From assembly GCF_014119005.1 (NCBI RefSeq), contig NZ_JACGYX010000003.1:310001-374000 (forward strand): a stretch of 64,000 nt of DNA, written 5' to 3'. Made by a program: the position numbers and the translations under genes. How positions within the stretch are numbered: position 1 is the stretch's first letter; every line of letters begins with the position of its first letter. This document shows positions 45,737 through 54,766 of the stretch, piece after piece. Below the pieces are notes generated by a model. It was not told the DNA's origin. It made no database searches and saw only the letters and a list, made by a program, of their open reading frames with translations. Source of the DNA: Psychrobacter sp. GP33 (GTDB taxonomy: Bacteria; Pseudomonadota; Gammaproteobacteria; Pseudomonadales; Moraxellaceae).

Positions 45737-46891
45737 CTAACGCGCACTTATCTCTGGTACTGAGCGCAATTCTTCACCGGTATATTCCGCACTTGGGCGA
45801 ATAATACGGTTGTTAGCACGTTGCTCGAATACGTGCGCTGCCCAACCTGTCAGACGTGAACACACAAAGATTGGCGTGAACAGTTTGGTTGGAATACCCA
45901 TGAAGTGATAAGCTGAGGCATGGAAGAAATCTGCATTACAGAACAATTTCTTCTCACGCCACATGACTTCTTCACAGCGTACTGATACTGGGTAAAGTAC
46001 ATCATCACCAACGTCAGCAGCCAGTTTTTCAGCCCAACCTTTGATAACGACGTTACGTGGGTCAGATTCGCTATAGATGGCATGACCAAAGCCCATAATT
46101 TTATCTTTACGAGCCAGCATCGCCATCATCTCTTTTTCGGCTTCATCTGGTGAGCTAAATCCTTCAATCATATCCATCGCTGCTTCATTCGCGCCACCAT
46201 GCAAGTGACCACGTAGTGAGCCAATCGCGCCAGTGATACAAGAATGGATGTCAGACAAGGTAGAGGCACAAACGCGAGCAGTAAAGGTTGAGGCGTTAAA
46301 CTCATGCTCAGCATAAAGAATAAGCGATACGTTCATTACCTTAGTGTGTAGCTCGTTTGGTTTTTCACCTTTTAGCAGATGTAAGAAGTGACCGCCAATG
46401 GTGTCATCATCGGTTTCTGTCTCGATACGCACGTTATCATGCGTGAAGCGATACCAATAGTTAATGATTGACGGAAAAACAGCCAACATACGGTCTGCTT
46501 GGTCGTTTTCTTCAGCAAAGTCGAGCTCGGTCTCAAGATTACCGAGCATTGAACAACCAGTACGTAACACATCCATTGGGTGGGCGCTGGCAGGGATACG
46601 CTCAAGCACATCTTTTAATGCTTGAGGTAAACCACGTAAGCCTTTTAATTTAGTTTGATATGCCTCAAGTTCACTTTGAGTAGGCAAGTTGCCGTATAGC
46701 AACATGTAAGCCACTTCTTCAAAAATACATTTATCCGCCAATTCTGAGACGTCATAACCGCGATAGGTCAGACCAGAGCCTGATTTACCAACGGTAGATA
46801 AAGCCGTCTTGCCAGCGACTTGACCGCGTAGACCTGCGCCTGATAACTGTTTTTGAGTTTGGTTTTGTCCTGATTGGTTTTGTGCTGCCAT
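45737..46891 (-). CDS. prpC: 2-methylcitrate synthase PrpC
   Basis: Condenses propionyl-CoA with oxaloacetate. The 384-residue citrate synthase fold includes GLRGQVAGKTALSTVGKSG, LTYRGYDVSELAD, the His-rich SLRGHLHGGANEAA and the catalytic KIMGFGHAIYSESDPRN. It is the length of methylcitrate synthases (about 380), shorter than the hexameric GltA. AAGGA lies 7 nt before ATG. It follows prpB by about 130 bp. Confidence 0.93.
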   Translation of the reverse strand: MAAQNQSGQNQTQKQLSGAGLRGQVAGKTALSTVGKSGSGLTYRGYDVSELADKCIFEEVAYMLLYGNLPTQSELEAYQTKLKGLRGLPQALKDVLERIPASAHPMDVLRTGCSMLGNLETELDFAEENDQADRMLAVFPSIINYWYRFTHDNVRIETETDDDTIGGHFLHLLKGEKPNELHTKVMNVSLILYAEHEFNASTFTARVCASTLSDIHSCITGAIGSLRGHLHGGANEAAMDMIEGFSSPDEAEKEMMAMLARKDKIMGFGHAIYSESDPRNVVIKGWAEKLAADVGDDVLYPVSVRCEEVMWREKKLFCNADFFHASAYHFMGIPTKLFTPIFVCSRLTGWAAHVFEQRANNRIIRPSAEYTGEELRSVPEISAR

Positions 46892-47024
46892 GATAAATTC
46901 CTTTTTGTTGGTAGCTAATATTGAATCAAAGATAAAGGTGTTATAACTCTTGCATACTGCGCTGGCATACTAATTGATACAAAATCCAGCGCCTTTCACT
47001 TTCAATAACGGTTAACTGCTAAAA

Positions 47025-47918
47025 CTACTTATTATCCGCAAACAATTTATCTAGCGTTTGCTCAAACTCATGATAGTTTAAGAAATCATAGAGCTCCATT
47101 CGGGTTTGCATGGTATCGACGACTTTTTCTTGCGTGCCGTCAGACAACAGATGCTGATAAACATTTAATGCCGCTTTATTCATCGCACGGAAGGCTGATA
47201 GCGGGTAGAGCACCATATCAACGCCAACGCCATGTAACTGTTCGGTGGTATAAAGATCGGTCTGACCAAATTCGGTCATATTCGCAAGTACGGGAATATC
47301 AAGCACGTCAGTGAATTTGCGATACATCTCGATATCCGTCAACGCTTCAGCAAATATCATATCAGCGCCCGCTTCTTGAAAGGCAACGGCACGTTCAACA
47401 GCCGCATCAAGACCTTCAACAGATAAGGCGTCAGTACGCGCCATCACCACAAAGTCATTATCAACTTTGGCATCAAGTGCTGCTTTTAAGCGATCAACCA
47501 TTTCTGAGATACTAACGATTTCTTTATTCGGGCGGTGACCACAGCGCTTCTGCGCCACTTGGTCTTCGATATGTACCGCAGCAACACCGGCTTTTTCCAT
47601 TTTACGAATGGTTTGGGCGATATTAAACGCGCCACCAAAGCCAGTATCAATATCAACCAATAATGGTGTATCAACGGCATCGGTAATACGGCGCGCATCT
47701 TCTAAGACGTTATCAAGGCTAGTCATGCCAAGGTCTGGTAGACCAAACGAGGCATTTGCCACGCCAGCACCAGATAGATATAGCGCTTGGTGACCGACTT
47801 GCGTTGCCATCATAGCGGTATAAGCGTTAATCGCGCCTGCAATCTGTAGTGGTTGATTATTATCATTTTTTTGTTTCATTGCACTGCGAAAGCGAGCGCC
47901 TGCTGAATGTGAAGTCAT
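47025..47918 (-). CDS. prpB: 2-methylisocitrate lyase PrpB
   Basis: Splits 2-methylisocitrate to pyruvate and succinate. The 297 residues contain the lyase signature [10 protein letters not shown] near residues 124-133, the metal-binding [11 protein letters not shown], and [26 protein letters not shown] lies 6 nt before ATG. First gene of the methylcitrate set on the minus strand. No GntR or sigma-54 regulator gene adjoins it; the nearest regulator is the LysR gene at 49.8 kb. Confidence 0.93.
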   Translation of the reverse strand: MTSHSAGARFRSAMKQKNDNNQPLQIAGAINAYTAMMATQVGHQALYLSGAGVANASFGLPDLGMTSLDNVLEDARRITDAVDTPLLVDIDTGFGGAFNIAQTIRKMEKAGVAAVHIEDQVAQKRCGHRPNKEIVSISEMVDRLKAALDAKVDNDFVVMARTDALSVEGLDAAVERAVAFQEAGADMIFAEALTDIEMYRKFTDVLDIPVLANMTEFGQTDLYTTEQLHGVGVDMVLYPLSAFRAMNKAALNVYQHLLSDGTQEKVVDTMQTRMELYDFLNYHEFEQTLDKLFADNK

Positions 47919-48229
47919 GCGTGTATCCTTGCGTAGAGGGTTATTCTTCTCAAAAAATGATTAGGCGTTAGCGCTTATTAGCCTTGCCTGTATGTCCTTA
48001 GAGTATAGGTAATTACTCTATTTTTGAAGGGGCGCTTATTCTTTATTATTAAAATTTAATAACAATATTATGTAGTTAAATTAAATATATTTGACTTATG
48101 AATAATACTATCCATTAATCGTTGATTTAGTCATCTTGTTATTCATTTTGGTAGAACCAGATGATAGTTTGTTATCTATTATTTAACATTTGGTTACAAT
48201 TTTAGCTATTAGCCTTTATTATTATCAAT
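47919..48229. other. Upstream region of prpB
   Basis: About 310 bp, AT-rich, with no gene. It holds the prpB promoter, not pinpointed, and an inverted repeat at 47999-48020 that could bind a regulator. Confidence 0.5.
47999..48020. promoter_or_regulatory. Candidate operator upstream of prpB
   Basis: TAGAGTA-N8-TACTCTA is a symmetrical 7-bp half-site pair about 80 bp before the prpB start, in a position suited to transcriptional control. No cognate regulator is known from the sequence. Confidence 0.35.
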
Positions 48230-48264
48230 AAAAAAGCCCTCTTAGTTTAACTAAAAGGGCTTTT
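48230..48264 (-). terminator. Terminator after the Nramp-family gene
   Basis: On the minus strand AAAAGCCCTTTTAGTT pairs with AACTAAGAGGGCTTTTTT, ending in T's. The reverse side also has T's, so it could act in both directions. Confidence 0.88.
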
Positions 48265-48308
48265 GCTATCTTAAGTATATAATTGTTTATACTGGCTAAC
48301 AGTTGCTC

Positions 48309-49613
48309 TTAACCAAGAATACCCGCAAGGTTGGCTAGAAACAACAAGGTAAAGCCACCTAAAAACACCAGACTTGCAATCGAATAAGCATTCATGCCGG
48401 CTGATAGTTTTTTATGGTTTTTTACGAGCGAGTAGTTTAACCAACCAAAGATAGGTGCGGATATAAATGCCGATATCATCGCGAACTTTAGCATAGCGCC
48501 TAATTGTCCGGCAAAGAAGCTAATAATCACCAGACCGCCACCGATAGCATAAGTGGTCCAAAAGGCGATTTGCTTTTTGTTAATCTCATCTTCACCTTTA
48601 ATCAAACGCCAGCATTCGGCATTGGCACGTCCGTAACCGTCGGCACAGGTAATGGTGGTTCCAAACATACACATAAAGGCGACAAAGGCGACCAGTAGTC
48701 TTGACCATTCACCGATAGTGGCGGTATACATATTGATAAGCTGATCAATATAAGCGACCCCCGCGGTTTGAATCTCTTGACCGGAGCCGTATTGTACGAA
48801 AACACCTAGCGCTAAAAAGAACAAGGCTAAAACAGCAGAGACTAAGAAACCGACATTAAAATCTAGCAAGCCCTGACGATGCGTTGTATTATCCGCTTTT
48901 CTTTTGGCTGAGGTCCACATCGAGGTAATAGCAGCGAACTCAAGTGGTGCTGGCATCCAACCCATCAAAGCCACAATAAAGCCTAAAGTTGCCAAGTTCC
49001 AAGGAGATGCCGGAACAAAATCTGCAACCATCACCGTCGGCTTGCCAGCGGCAATCATCACCGCCACCACGGTTGCGGATACGAGCGCAATCATAATCCA
49101 CTTAGTCACACCATCAAGCAGCTTATAGTGACCAGCAATCAGGAAAAACCAACATACCGCAACGATGATGATAGCTAAGGTAATGCTTGATAATCCCAAA
49201 GAAGCTGGCAGCATAAAGCCTAATATAACGGCAGCAAGTAATGTCACTGCACCCGTACTAATCACCGCCGATAAAATGGATAAAATAAAATAAACCCATA
49301 GATAGGCTTTTGAGCGTTTGGCATAGCCTGCAATTAGACTCTCGCCAGTATCATAGACGTAATCAGTACCAAAGCGGAAGAAGGGGTACTTGAAGACGTT
49401 GGCTAGAATAATCATAATCGCCAGCTGCCAGCCGTATAGGGCACCTGCTTGCGTAGACGAAATTAGATGTGAGCCGCCAATAGCAGCAGTCGCCATTAAA
49501 ATACCGGGACCAAAAATTCGCCAGCTAAAGCCTTCTTGTGCCACTTTAGTATTAGGTTCGGTTAAGTCAATAGCGGTACTATTATCAGGGTTGTTAAGTT
49601 GTTGTGCAGTCAT
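48309..49613 (-). CDS. Nramp-family transporter with non-canonical substrate site
   Basis: The 434-residue polytopic protein has about 11 hydrophobic helices. Overall Nramp pattern is clear in GPGILMATAAIGGSHLISST followed by QAGALYGWQL, but the metal-binding TM1 motif DPGN reads GGSH, and the TM6 motif with Met-Pro-His reads WMPAPLEF. The canonical Asp, Asn and His are thus gone, so classic Mn/Fe uptake is doubtful; a Mg-type or non-metal cargo is possible. Start 49613 (MTAQQLNN) is chosen for GAGG 5 nt upstream; a longer frame to 49691 is open but lacks this site. It lies beside prpB, 225 bp from a LysR gene. Confidence 0.85.
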   Translation of the reverse strand: MTAQQLNNPDNSTAIDLTEPNTKVAQEGFSWRIFGPGILMATAAIGGSHLISSTQAGALYGWQLAIMIILANVFKYPFFRFGTDYVYDTGESLIAGYAKRSKAYLWVYFILSILSAVISTGAVTLLAAVILGFMLPASLGLSSITLAIIIVAVCWFFLIAGHYKLLDGVTKWIMIALVSATVVAVMIAAGKPTVMVADFVPASPWNLATLGFIVALMGWMPAPLEFAAITSMWTSAKRKADNTTHRQGLLDFNVGFLVSAVLALFFLALGVFVQYGSGQEIQTAGVAYIDQLINMYTATIGEWSRLLVAFVAFMCMFGTTITCADGYGRANAECWRLIKGEDEINKKQIAFWTTYAIGGGLVIISFFAGQLGAMLKFAMISAFISAPIFGWLNYSLVKNHKKLSAGMNAYSIASLVFLGGFTLLFLANLAGILG

Positions 49614-49838
49614 GAGTACCTCAAAATAATTCAAGCTGCAAGCCGTCACCATCCTGTGAGTGCTTGCCCATTGCAATTTGCCAGTAATCATTACAGCAAA
49701 GTATAAAAGACATAAATCGTGGCGGTGACTGTATCACAACTCGCTTAATTCAAGATAATGATTATTTTTACGGATGACAGTAATAGATAGTTAGGTATGC
49801 GCTATATTTTTTAGTGGTGCTTTGACAGCATTAAACCA

Positions 49839-50813
49839 TTAAACAAATTGTTGACGACGATAAGTAATTCCGCGGCGCTCATAAACTTGATAAGTAGCAT
49901 TTAGTAAATCGGGGATTTTTGGATGAATAAAATCCTTTAGCGTATGCAGATAAATAGGCGAGGTTACGTTTTCATGAATCAGACGCTGATAGCTAATCTG
50001 TTCAGTGCGTACCGTCTGTAGGCTGGCGGGTACTAAGGTAACCCCTTCACCAGCAGCGACTAATCCAAGTGCTACTTGTAAATCACTCACCTTAGTGGTT
50101 GTAAATGGCGTGATACCATACTGCGCAAACAGATGTAGTAACGGTTCAGTCTCTGTGTTAACAGTAATAACTTTACCATCCGTTTTTGAGGAAGCGCTGC
50201 TATCGGCTATTTGCGCTGGCAGGTGCGTTTGGTGGTATAAGATTAAGCGGTTATTAGCCAAATCAATCAAACGTTGTTCAGGGATATGGGCAAGAGGATG
50301 CGCTTTTGGCAGGGCAACCACATAACGCTCGTGGCGCAGTAGTATTTGCTGAATCCACGGATCTTGATGAGAAAAACGACTAAAACCGATATCAATTTCG
50401 CCACTCTTTAATGCCTCAATTTGCTGATAAGAGCTGATATCCTTCAGATTGACCTCGATATCAGGATCCTGCAGCTTCAGGGTTGCGATAATATCGGGTA
50501 GCAAGCCGTATAATACCGAGGGTACAAAGCCAATGTTCAATGTTGAACTCGGCGCAGCAAGTCTCTTGGTCATACTGGTAATCGTGTCCAGCTCAGTTAA
50601 CAGCGTACGCACTTTATCATAAAAGAACTGTCCAGCTTCGGTCAGCTGTAGCGGTCGATGATAACGATCAATGAGCGTCACATTCAGCTCTCCCTCCAGC
50701 TGCTTTAATAATCGACTTAAGCTGGGCTGCGATAATCCGGTTGTTTTTGCCGCTGCACTAAAGCTTTGTAAGGTTGAAATCGCAATAAAAGCATTCAGCT
50801 GCTTTAAATCCAT
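49839..50813 (-). CDS. LysR-family transcriptional regulator
   Basis: 324 residues. N-terminal winged helix-turn-helix: MDLKQLNAFIAISTLQSFSA, then AKTTGLSQPSLSRLLKQLEG and TEAGQFFYDKV. The C-terminal effector domain has LNIGFVPSVLYGLLPDIIA and GEIDIGFSRF, resembling BenM/CatM-type regulators. AGGAT precedes ATG 50813. It is transcribed towards the Nramp gene and may control it or the prp set. The divergent region holds ATACATTGTAT (50902-50912), a palindrome like a LysR box. Confidence 0.87.
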   Translation of the reverse strand: MDLKQLNAFIAISTLQSFSAAAKTTGLSQPSLSRLLKQLEGELNVTLIDRYHRPLQLTEAGQFFYDKVRTLLTELDTITSMTKRLAAPSSTLNIGFVPSVLYGLLPDIIATLKLQDPDIEVNLKDISSYQQIEALKSGEIDIGFSRFSHQDPWIQQILLRHERYVVALPKAHPLAHIPEQRLIDLANNRLILYHQTHLPAQIADSSASSKTDGKVITVNTETEPLLHLFAQYGITPFTTTKVSDLQVALGLVAAGEGVTLVPASLQTVRTEQISYQRLIHENVTSPIYLHTLKDFIHPKIPDLLNATYQVYERRGITYRRQQFV

Positions 50814-50990
50814 AAGATCATATCCTAATACTGACCACCAATAAAATTATATTTTTAGAATAACTGATTTCTGGCATGATTTTTGCTTATTTTATAAGAC
50901 CATACATTGTATATAAAAATATAACGCGTGATGACATGCGATGAAGGTGATTAGCCTCTAATCGTCATATCCTCACTAAAAACGATAACA

Positions 50991-51809
50991 GTGGCTGAAT
51001 ATTCTATGAAAAACTTGCAACACTCTAATGATGCTAATCGACAATCTGATGCCGTCAGTTGCAATATGGAAACAAAGAATAGAAAATCTCATTGTAGTAT
51101 TTATGAAGATTTCATTAATAAAGTTCAGCCGCTAAATAGCAATAAACAAGGTGAGAATAGTTCTAACAGCGATGGCTTTACAAGGATATCGCTGCTAGAA
51201 CCACTGAATGAAAAAGAGCTGCAGTTTCTTACTAACAGCATTGAAGACAGTAGTACAGATAGACCGTTGCTATATATTTCTGAGTCTGAGTCTGAGTCTG
51301 AGTCTGAGTCTGAGTCTGATAATATAGTACCGGTTATTGATTTAATAAAAACTAAAGATATAACTGATTATCGTAATAGTCAGCCACTCAAACCATTAAT
51401 CCATAAAAAACCCAAGGTATCGACAGAAAAAACTGCCAGTAACATCAGCTGGCTGGCGACTGGACTAGTGTGCGGCTTGTTATTAAGTATTGCAATTATT
51501 TTTATACTGGATAAAACAGGATTATTACCAACGTTAAGTCAATCCATTCAAAGCAATCATATAATAGAAGAAAGTAGGGTAGAGGGTAACAAAGGAGTGG
51601 CGATTAGTGAGGAACAGCGCCAAGCTAATCCTCAAGATAAACCCGAAATACCAGCAGAGAGAATCACACAGTCACTGCCTTTGACGCCTGCAACATCTAA
51701 ACAATCTATTGAGACTGCCCAACCGCACATAACATCTAATCCAAGTATCAGTATTGACGATTTTCGTGAGGAAGCACAAAGTACGTTGTATCGGGAGATT
51801 AAAGATTGA
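50991..51809 (+). CDS. Uncharacterised single-pass membrane protein with Ser-Glu repeat
   Basis: 272 residues from GTG 50991; ATG 51006 is an alternative and neither has a ribosome site. The N-terminal half is hydrophilic and includes six Ser-Glu repeats encoded by a perfect hexanucleotide array. One membrane helix (WLATGLVCGLLLSIAIIFIL, about residues 155-174) divides it from a periplasmic tail rich in Pro, Ser and Gln. No recognised domain. It is divergent from the LysR gene. Confidence 0.65.
   Translation: MAEYSMKNLQHSNDANRQSDAVSCNMETKNRKSHCSIYEDFINKVQPLNSNKQGENSSNSDGFTRISLLEPLNEKELQFLTNSIEDSSTDRPLLYISESESESESESESDNIVPVIDLIKTKDITDYRNSQPLKPLIHKKPKVSTEKTASNISWLATGLVCGLLLSIAIIFILDKTGLLPTLSQSIQSNHIIEESRVEGNKGVAISEEQRQANPQDKPEIPAERITQSLPLTPATSKQSIETAQPHITSNPSISIDDFREEAQSTLYREIKD
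51279..51319 (+). repeat. Hexanucleotide tandem repeat (TCTGAG)6 inside a coding region
   Basis: Six perfect TCTGAG units plus a seventh ending TCTGA(T). In frame, it encodes Ser-Glu pairs. Unit changes would lengthen or shorten the protein without shifting the frame. Confidence 0.95.
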
Positions 51810-52076
51810 TCAGATATCATTTGACGTAGTATTAGCTTTATTTAAATGAGTGGACGTCATATAGAAGCTATGCTTCCTTCTTATTTATTGTTATGACAAC
51901 ATGACTCGAGTGGTGAGCCGACACAATACACCACTTCGTGACCGGCTCTAACTCATATTTAAGCTACTGAGTAGGTAAAAAAATCTCATATAGATGGTGC
52001 TATTTTATTTTTAAGTTGTTTTTAACAAAAAAATAAAAGATACAGTGAGTTTTCTGGCTCAATTTACGATTTATTA
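51810..52076. other. Convergent intergenic region with overlapping stems
   Basis: 267 bp between two convergent genes. Two complementary pairs interleave: GTGGTG (51910-51915) with CACCAC (51929-51934), and GAGCCG (51915-51920) with CGGCTC (51943-51948), giving either alternative stems or an H-type pseudoknot. No terminator with a T-run seen. Confidence 0.4.
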
Positions 52077-52415
52077 TTAGCTTTTATGTTCCGATTTTAA
52101 TATCTTAACTGCCTCATTATAATAATCCATATTAAGCAATTGACTAGGAGTTTTGGGCGAAGCATTAAAGGTGCCTCTTTGTAGTCTGGGGCCTAAATTG
52201 TAGCTGATACTATCGAAACTTTTATCACATAAGATACATTTGTAGGTTTGCCCTGTCGTCTTAATAGGAGGCGCTAAACCACCGCAGCGGCAGGTACTAG
52301 CCGTTCTTTTTAAAAGTTCAGCGTTATGACGGACTAAATTATTAGGTTCATCATCCGCATATCTCTGTTCTACTTTTTTGCTAAAAATAAAACGCATTAA
52401 TTGAGGTAATTTCAA
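52077..52415 (-). CDS. Small zinc-ribbon-like protein, uncharacterised
   Basis: 112 residues with a CRCGG and CILC pair (Cys-x-Cys, then Cys-x2-Cys about 20 residues apart, near positions 43-66) that could hold a zinc ion, flanked by basic residues. I choose the TTG at 52415 as start because AAGGAG lies 6 nt upstream; the first ATG of the open frame (52442) has no such site. Function unknown; it may bind nucleic acid or protein. Confidence 0.6.
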   Translation of the reverse strand: MKLPQLMRFIFSKKVEQRYADDEPNNLVRHNAELLKRTASTCRCGGLAPPIKTTGQTYKCILCDKSFDSISYNLGPRLQRGTFNASPKTPSQLLNMDYYNEAVKILKSEHKS

Positions 52416-52819
52416 CGATAGCTCCTTATTTGATATTCTCATACAGTATAGATTGTAGAAAATATATTAGGCAACTTTTGTCTAATTTTTTAATCATTTC
52501 AGATGAGTAGCTGTAATTTGCAGACAGTCTGTATTTAATTGTAAAAAATAGTATGCGTGACTAATGATTTTTTCAATTTGGCAGCATATTTTAGGATAAA
52601 AACTCCTTAAGATTAGAGGTGGTATGCCTCTCAATATTTATACTAAAAGTCAGTTTTTCAGTCAGTACAACGCTGTGTATCGACTGAAAAATTCCTAACA
52701 TTATGAGAGGGGTCAAATATATTTTTGAGTTAATAAGGTAGTTGAATCAATAATATTAGTAATATTTCAATGAGTATTATTAGTCAACCTCCTTATTTAA
52801 TGTTTAATAACGAGGGGAT
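52416..52819. other. AT-rich intergenic region with an inverted repeat
   Basis: About 400 bp without a believable gene. TTTTTCAGTC (52654-52663) and GACTGAAAAA (52682-52691) form a perfect 10-bp pair, with inner TACA/TGTA. It may be an operator or a small RNA hairpin. Confidence 0.45.
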
Positions 52820-53680
52820 TTAACGTACTAGGATAACAGGCGAGAGGGTGCTGGCAATAATCTCGGTTGTGGTGCTTCCTAAAAACAACTGACTCCACTT
52901 CGAACGCCCATAAGCGCCAATCACAATGATATCGACATTGTTTTCAGCTTGAAACGTCAGTAATCCATTTACCGCATCAGTGGCAGGCAAGTGATGCGCC
53001 TTTACCTTAAAGCCTGCAGACAACAGCTCTGCGGTTGCCGCTGCTAGGCTTTGCTTAGACAGCTCATCATGATTGCCAACCATCACAATATGACCTTGCA
53101 TATCCTTTAATAAATAACTTCTAGCGACCATTTGTGTGGCAGTAATGGCTATTTTACTGGCATCAAAAGCAATCATGTACGAAGTAGGAGCGATAAACGC
53201 TTCTGAGCATATCAAGATGGGTATATCTGAAGCACGAGCAACGGTCTCAATTTGGCTGCCAATATTGATTCTCTTGTTTTGATGATCTTCTCCGCGCCGT
53301 CCCATCACAATAGCGCGATTTTTCGCTTTAAAATGTTCAATAGCAGGTAACAGCTTGCCGTGGCGTTGGTAGACATCGACTTGTATATCAAACTTACTTT
53401 CAATATAACTCTTCGCATCTTTTACCAATGCGGTGCTATAGCTATTGACCACTTTAGCCCTTTCTTCATCGAGCTGGGACAGCTCTTCTAGTAAATCTTG
53501 TCGACTATTAATACCTATTGCGCCAGATAAATCTCGTCTTATTGATGCCGGTACCTCAATAGAATTTAATAAAGCGACCGGTAAGCCTAAGCGACTGGCA
53601 TACCACGTAGCATAATCACAAACTGATTCTGTGACTGCCGAACCATCAATACACGCTAAAATATGCTTTTGTGTGGTCAT
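52820..53680 (-). CDS. Universal stress protein, tandem UspA domains
   Basis: 286 residues forming two Usp folds. The first begins KHILACIDGSAVTESVCDYA and ends in MGRRGEDHQNKRINIGSQIE, with ILIC next; the second ends IVIGAYGRSKWSQLFLGSTT then VILVR, both matching the G-x2-G-x9-G(S/T) ATP-binding pattern in part. Start 53680 (MTTQKH) is preferred because AGGGA precedes it; an upstream ATG at 53713 is less likely. Cytoplasmic stress survival role. Confidence 0.9.
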   Translation of the reverse strand: MTTQKHILACIDGSAVTESVCDYATWYASRLGLPVALLNSIEVPASIRRDLSGAIGINSRQDLLEELSQLDEERAKVVNSYSTALVKDAKSYIESKFDIQVDVYQRHGKLLPAIEHFKAKNRAIVMGRRGEDHQNKRINIGSQIETVARASDIPILICSEAFIAPTSYMIAFDASKIAITATQMVARSYLLKDMQGHIVMVGNHDELSKQSLAAATAELLSAGFKVKAHHLPATDAVNGLLTFQAENNVDIIVIGAYGRSKWSQLFLGSTTTEIIASTLSPVILVR

Positions 53681-54017
53681 TATTTTTTTCCCTAATGTTA
53701 TCATGTTCAACAAATGAAATTACCAACGAATGTCTAAGCGATTATAATAAGACTAAAACAAAAAAGGTGTAATTGTTTTAGTCTATCCACAGTCATAATA
53801 TGAAAGAGTGGAATAAACTTTGGCAAGCTATACGTAAGATATGAGACTATCATCAGATAATATTTATTTAACATAATATACATTATGCGAAAACACACTT
53901 GTAAGTTTGAAGATAAGTATTGCAGTTAGAGATATAGGTTTAATCATTACCAAGGCTATAACTTATCGTCCAATGTTATTAATAAAAACTTGATAAATAA
54001 CTTTGAATCAGTCTTTG
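53681..54017. other. Intergenic region, nothing identified
   Basis: About 340 bp, AT-rich. No open frame of note, no terminator and no repeat that I can support. Confidence 0.5.
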
Positions 54018-54506
54018 TTACTGACAGGCTTCCTTTAAATATGCCTTTAATGATGTGCCTTTGTTATCTACAATGACATCATGTACTAGGCATTCTTTAT
54101 CATTGCATGCCAGCTCATAATCTACGGTGCTGCCTTGTGCTAGATTAACTTGTACCAAACCTTGCTTGGTGACAGAGAATTCCTTATCTTGAGCATAGTC
54201 AGGATCTTGCGAATCCCACAACACATCGTAGCCGATATGACAGGATATCTGCGTCTTATCAAAATACTCTTGTTCCAATTGCATCGCAGCTTGCAAATCT
54301 TTACTGGCGTATTGTTGTAGCACAACGGGAGAATCTTCTCCTTCATTGTCTACATCCTGCTGGTACATTTTTTTTATGGTGGTTACTTTCTGAGCTGTTC
54401 TATCTAGCACAGGCGTTTCTGATTTGGTCGTGGCGCTGTCAGCTATAGCAACATTGGTAGTCAACCCTAAAGTAAATAATATGGTTAGTAAAGCAAGTGG
54501 TTTCAT
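54018..54506 (-). CDS. Secreted uncharacterised protein
   Basis: 162 residues with a clear signal peptide (MKPLALLTILFTLGLTTNVAIA, likely cleaved after ADS or AIA near residue 22). The mature part has four cysteines (SCHIG, ACNDKECL, EACQ), consistent with two disulfides in the periplasm. No domain recognised. A divergent lipoprotein gene starts 260 bp away. Confidence 0.7.
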   Translation of the reverse strand: MKPLALLTILFTLGLTTNVAIADSATTKSETPVLDRTAQKVTTIKKMYQQDVDNEGEDSPVVLQQYASKDLQAAMQLEQEYFDKTQISCHIGYDVLWDSQDPDYAQDKEFSVTKQGLVQVNLAQGSTVDYELACNDKECLVHDVIVDNKGTSLKAYLKEACQ

Positions 54507-54766
54507 GGTGTTCTCTAAAACTAATCAAGTGATAAAACAATAAGTTAAGTCTGTTTTGTACGTAGGTTAATAACTCATTACACCATATTTATTCTATTAT
54601 TTGGCGATATAATCGTATCGTTCTGGTTGAGTATGCTAGTAGCAATATGACATCAACAACTCATTACAGCGTATTCGTTTAGCTTAATCTAAGGTGTTGT
54701 TATAATAGAATTTAAGTTGATAAAAAATCTTATGGTTCCGTGACTGAGCACGGTAAGGATATGATT

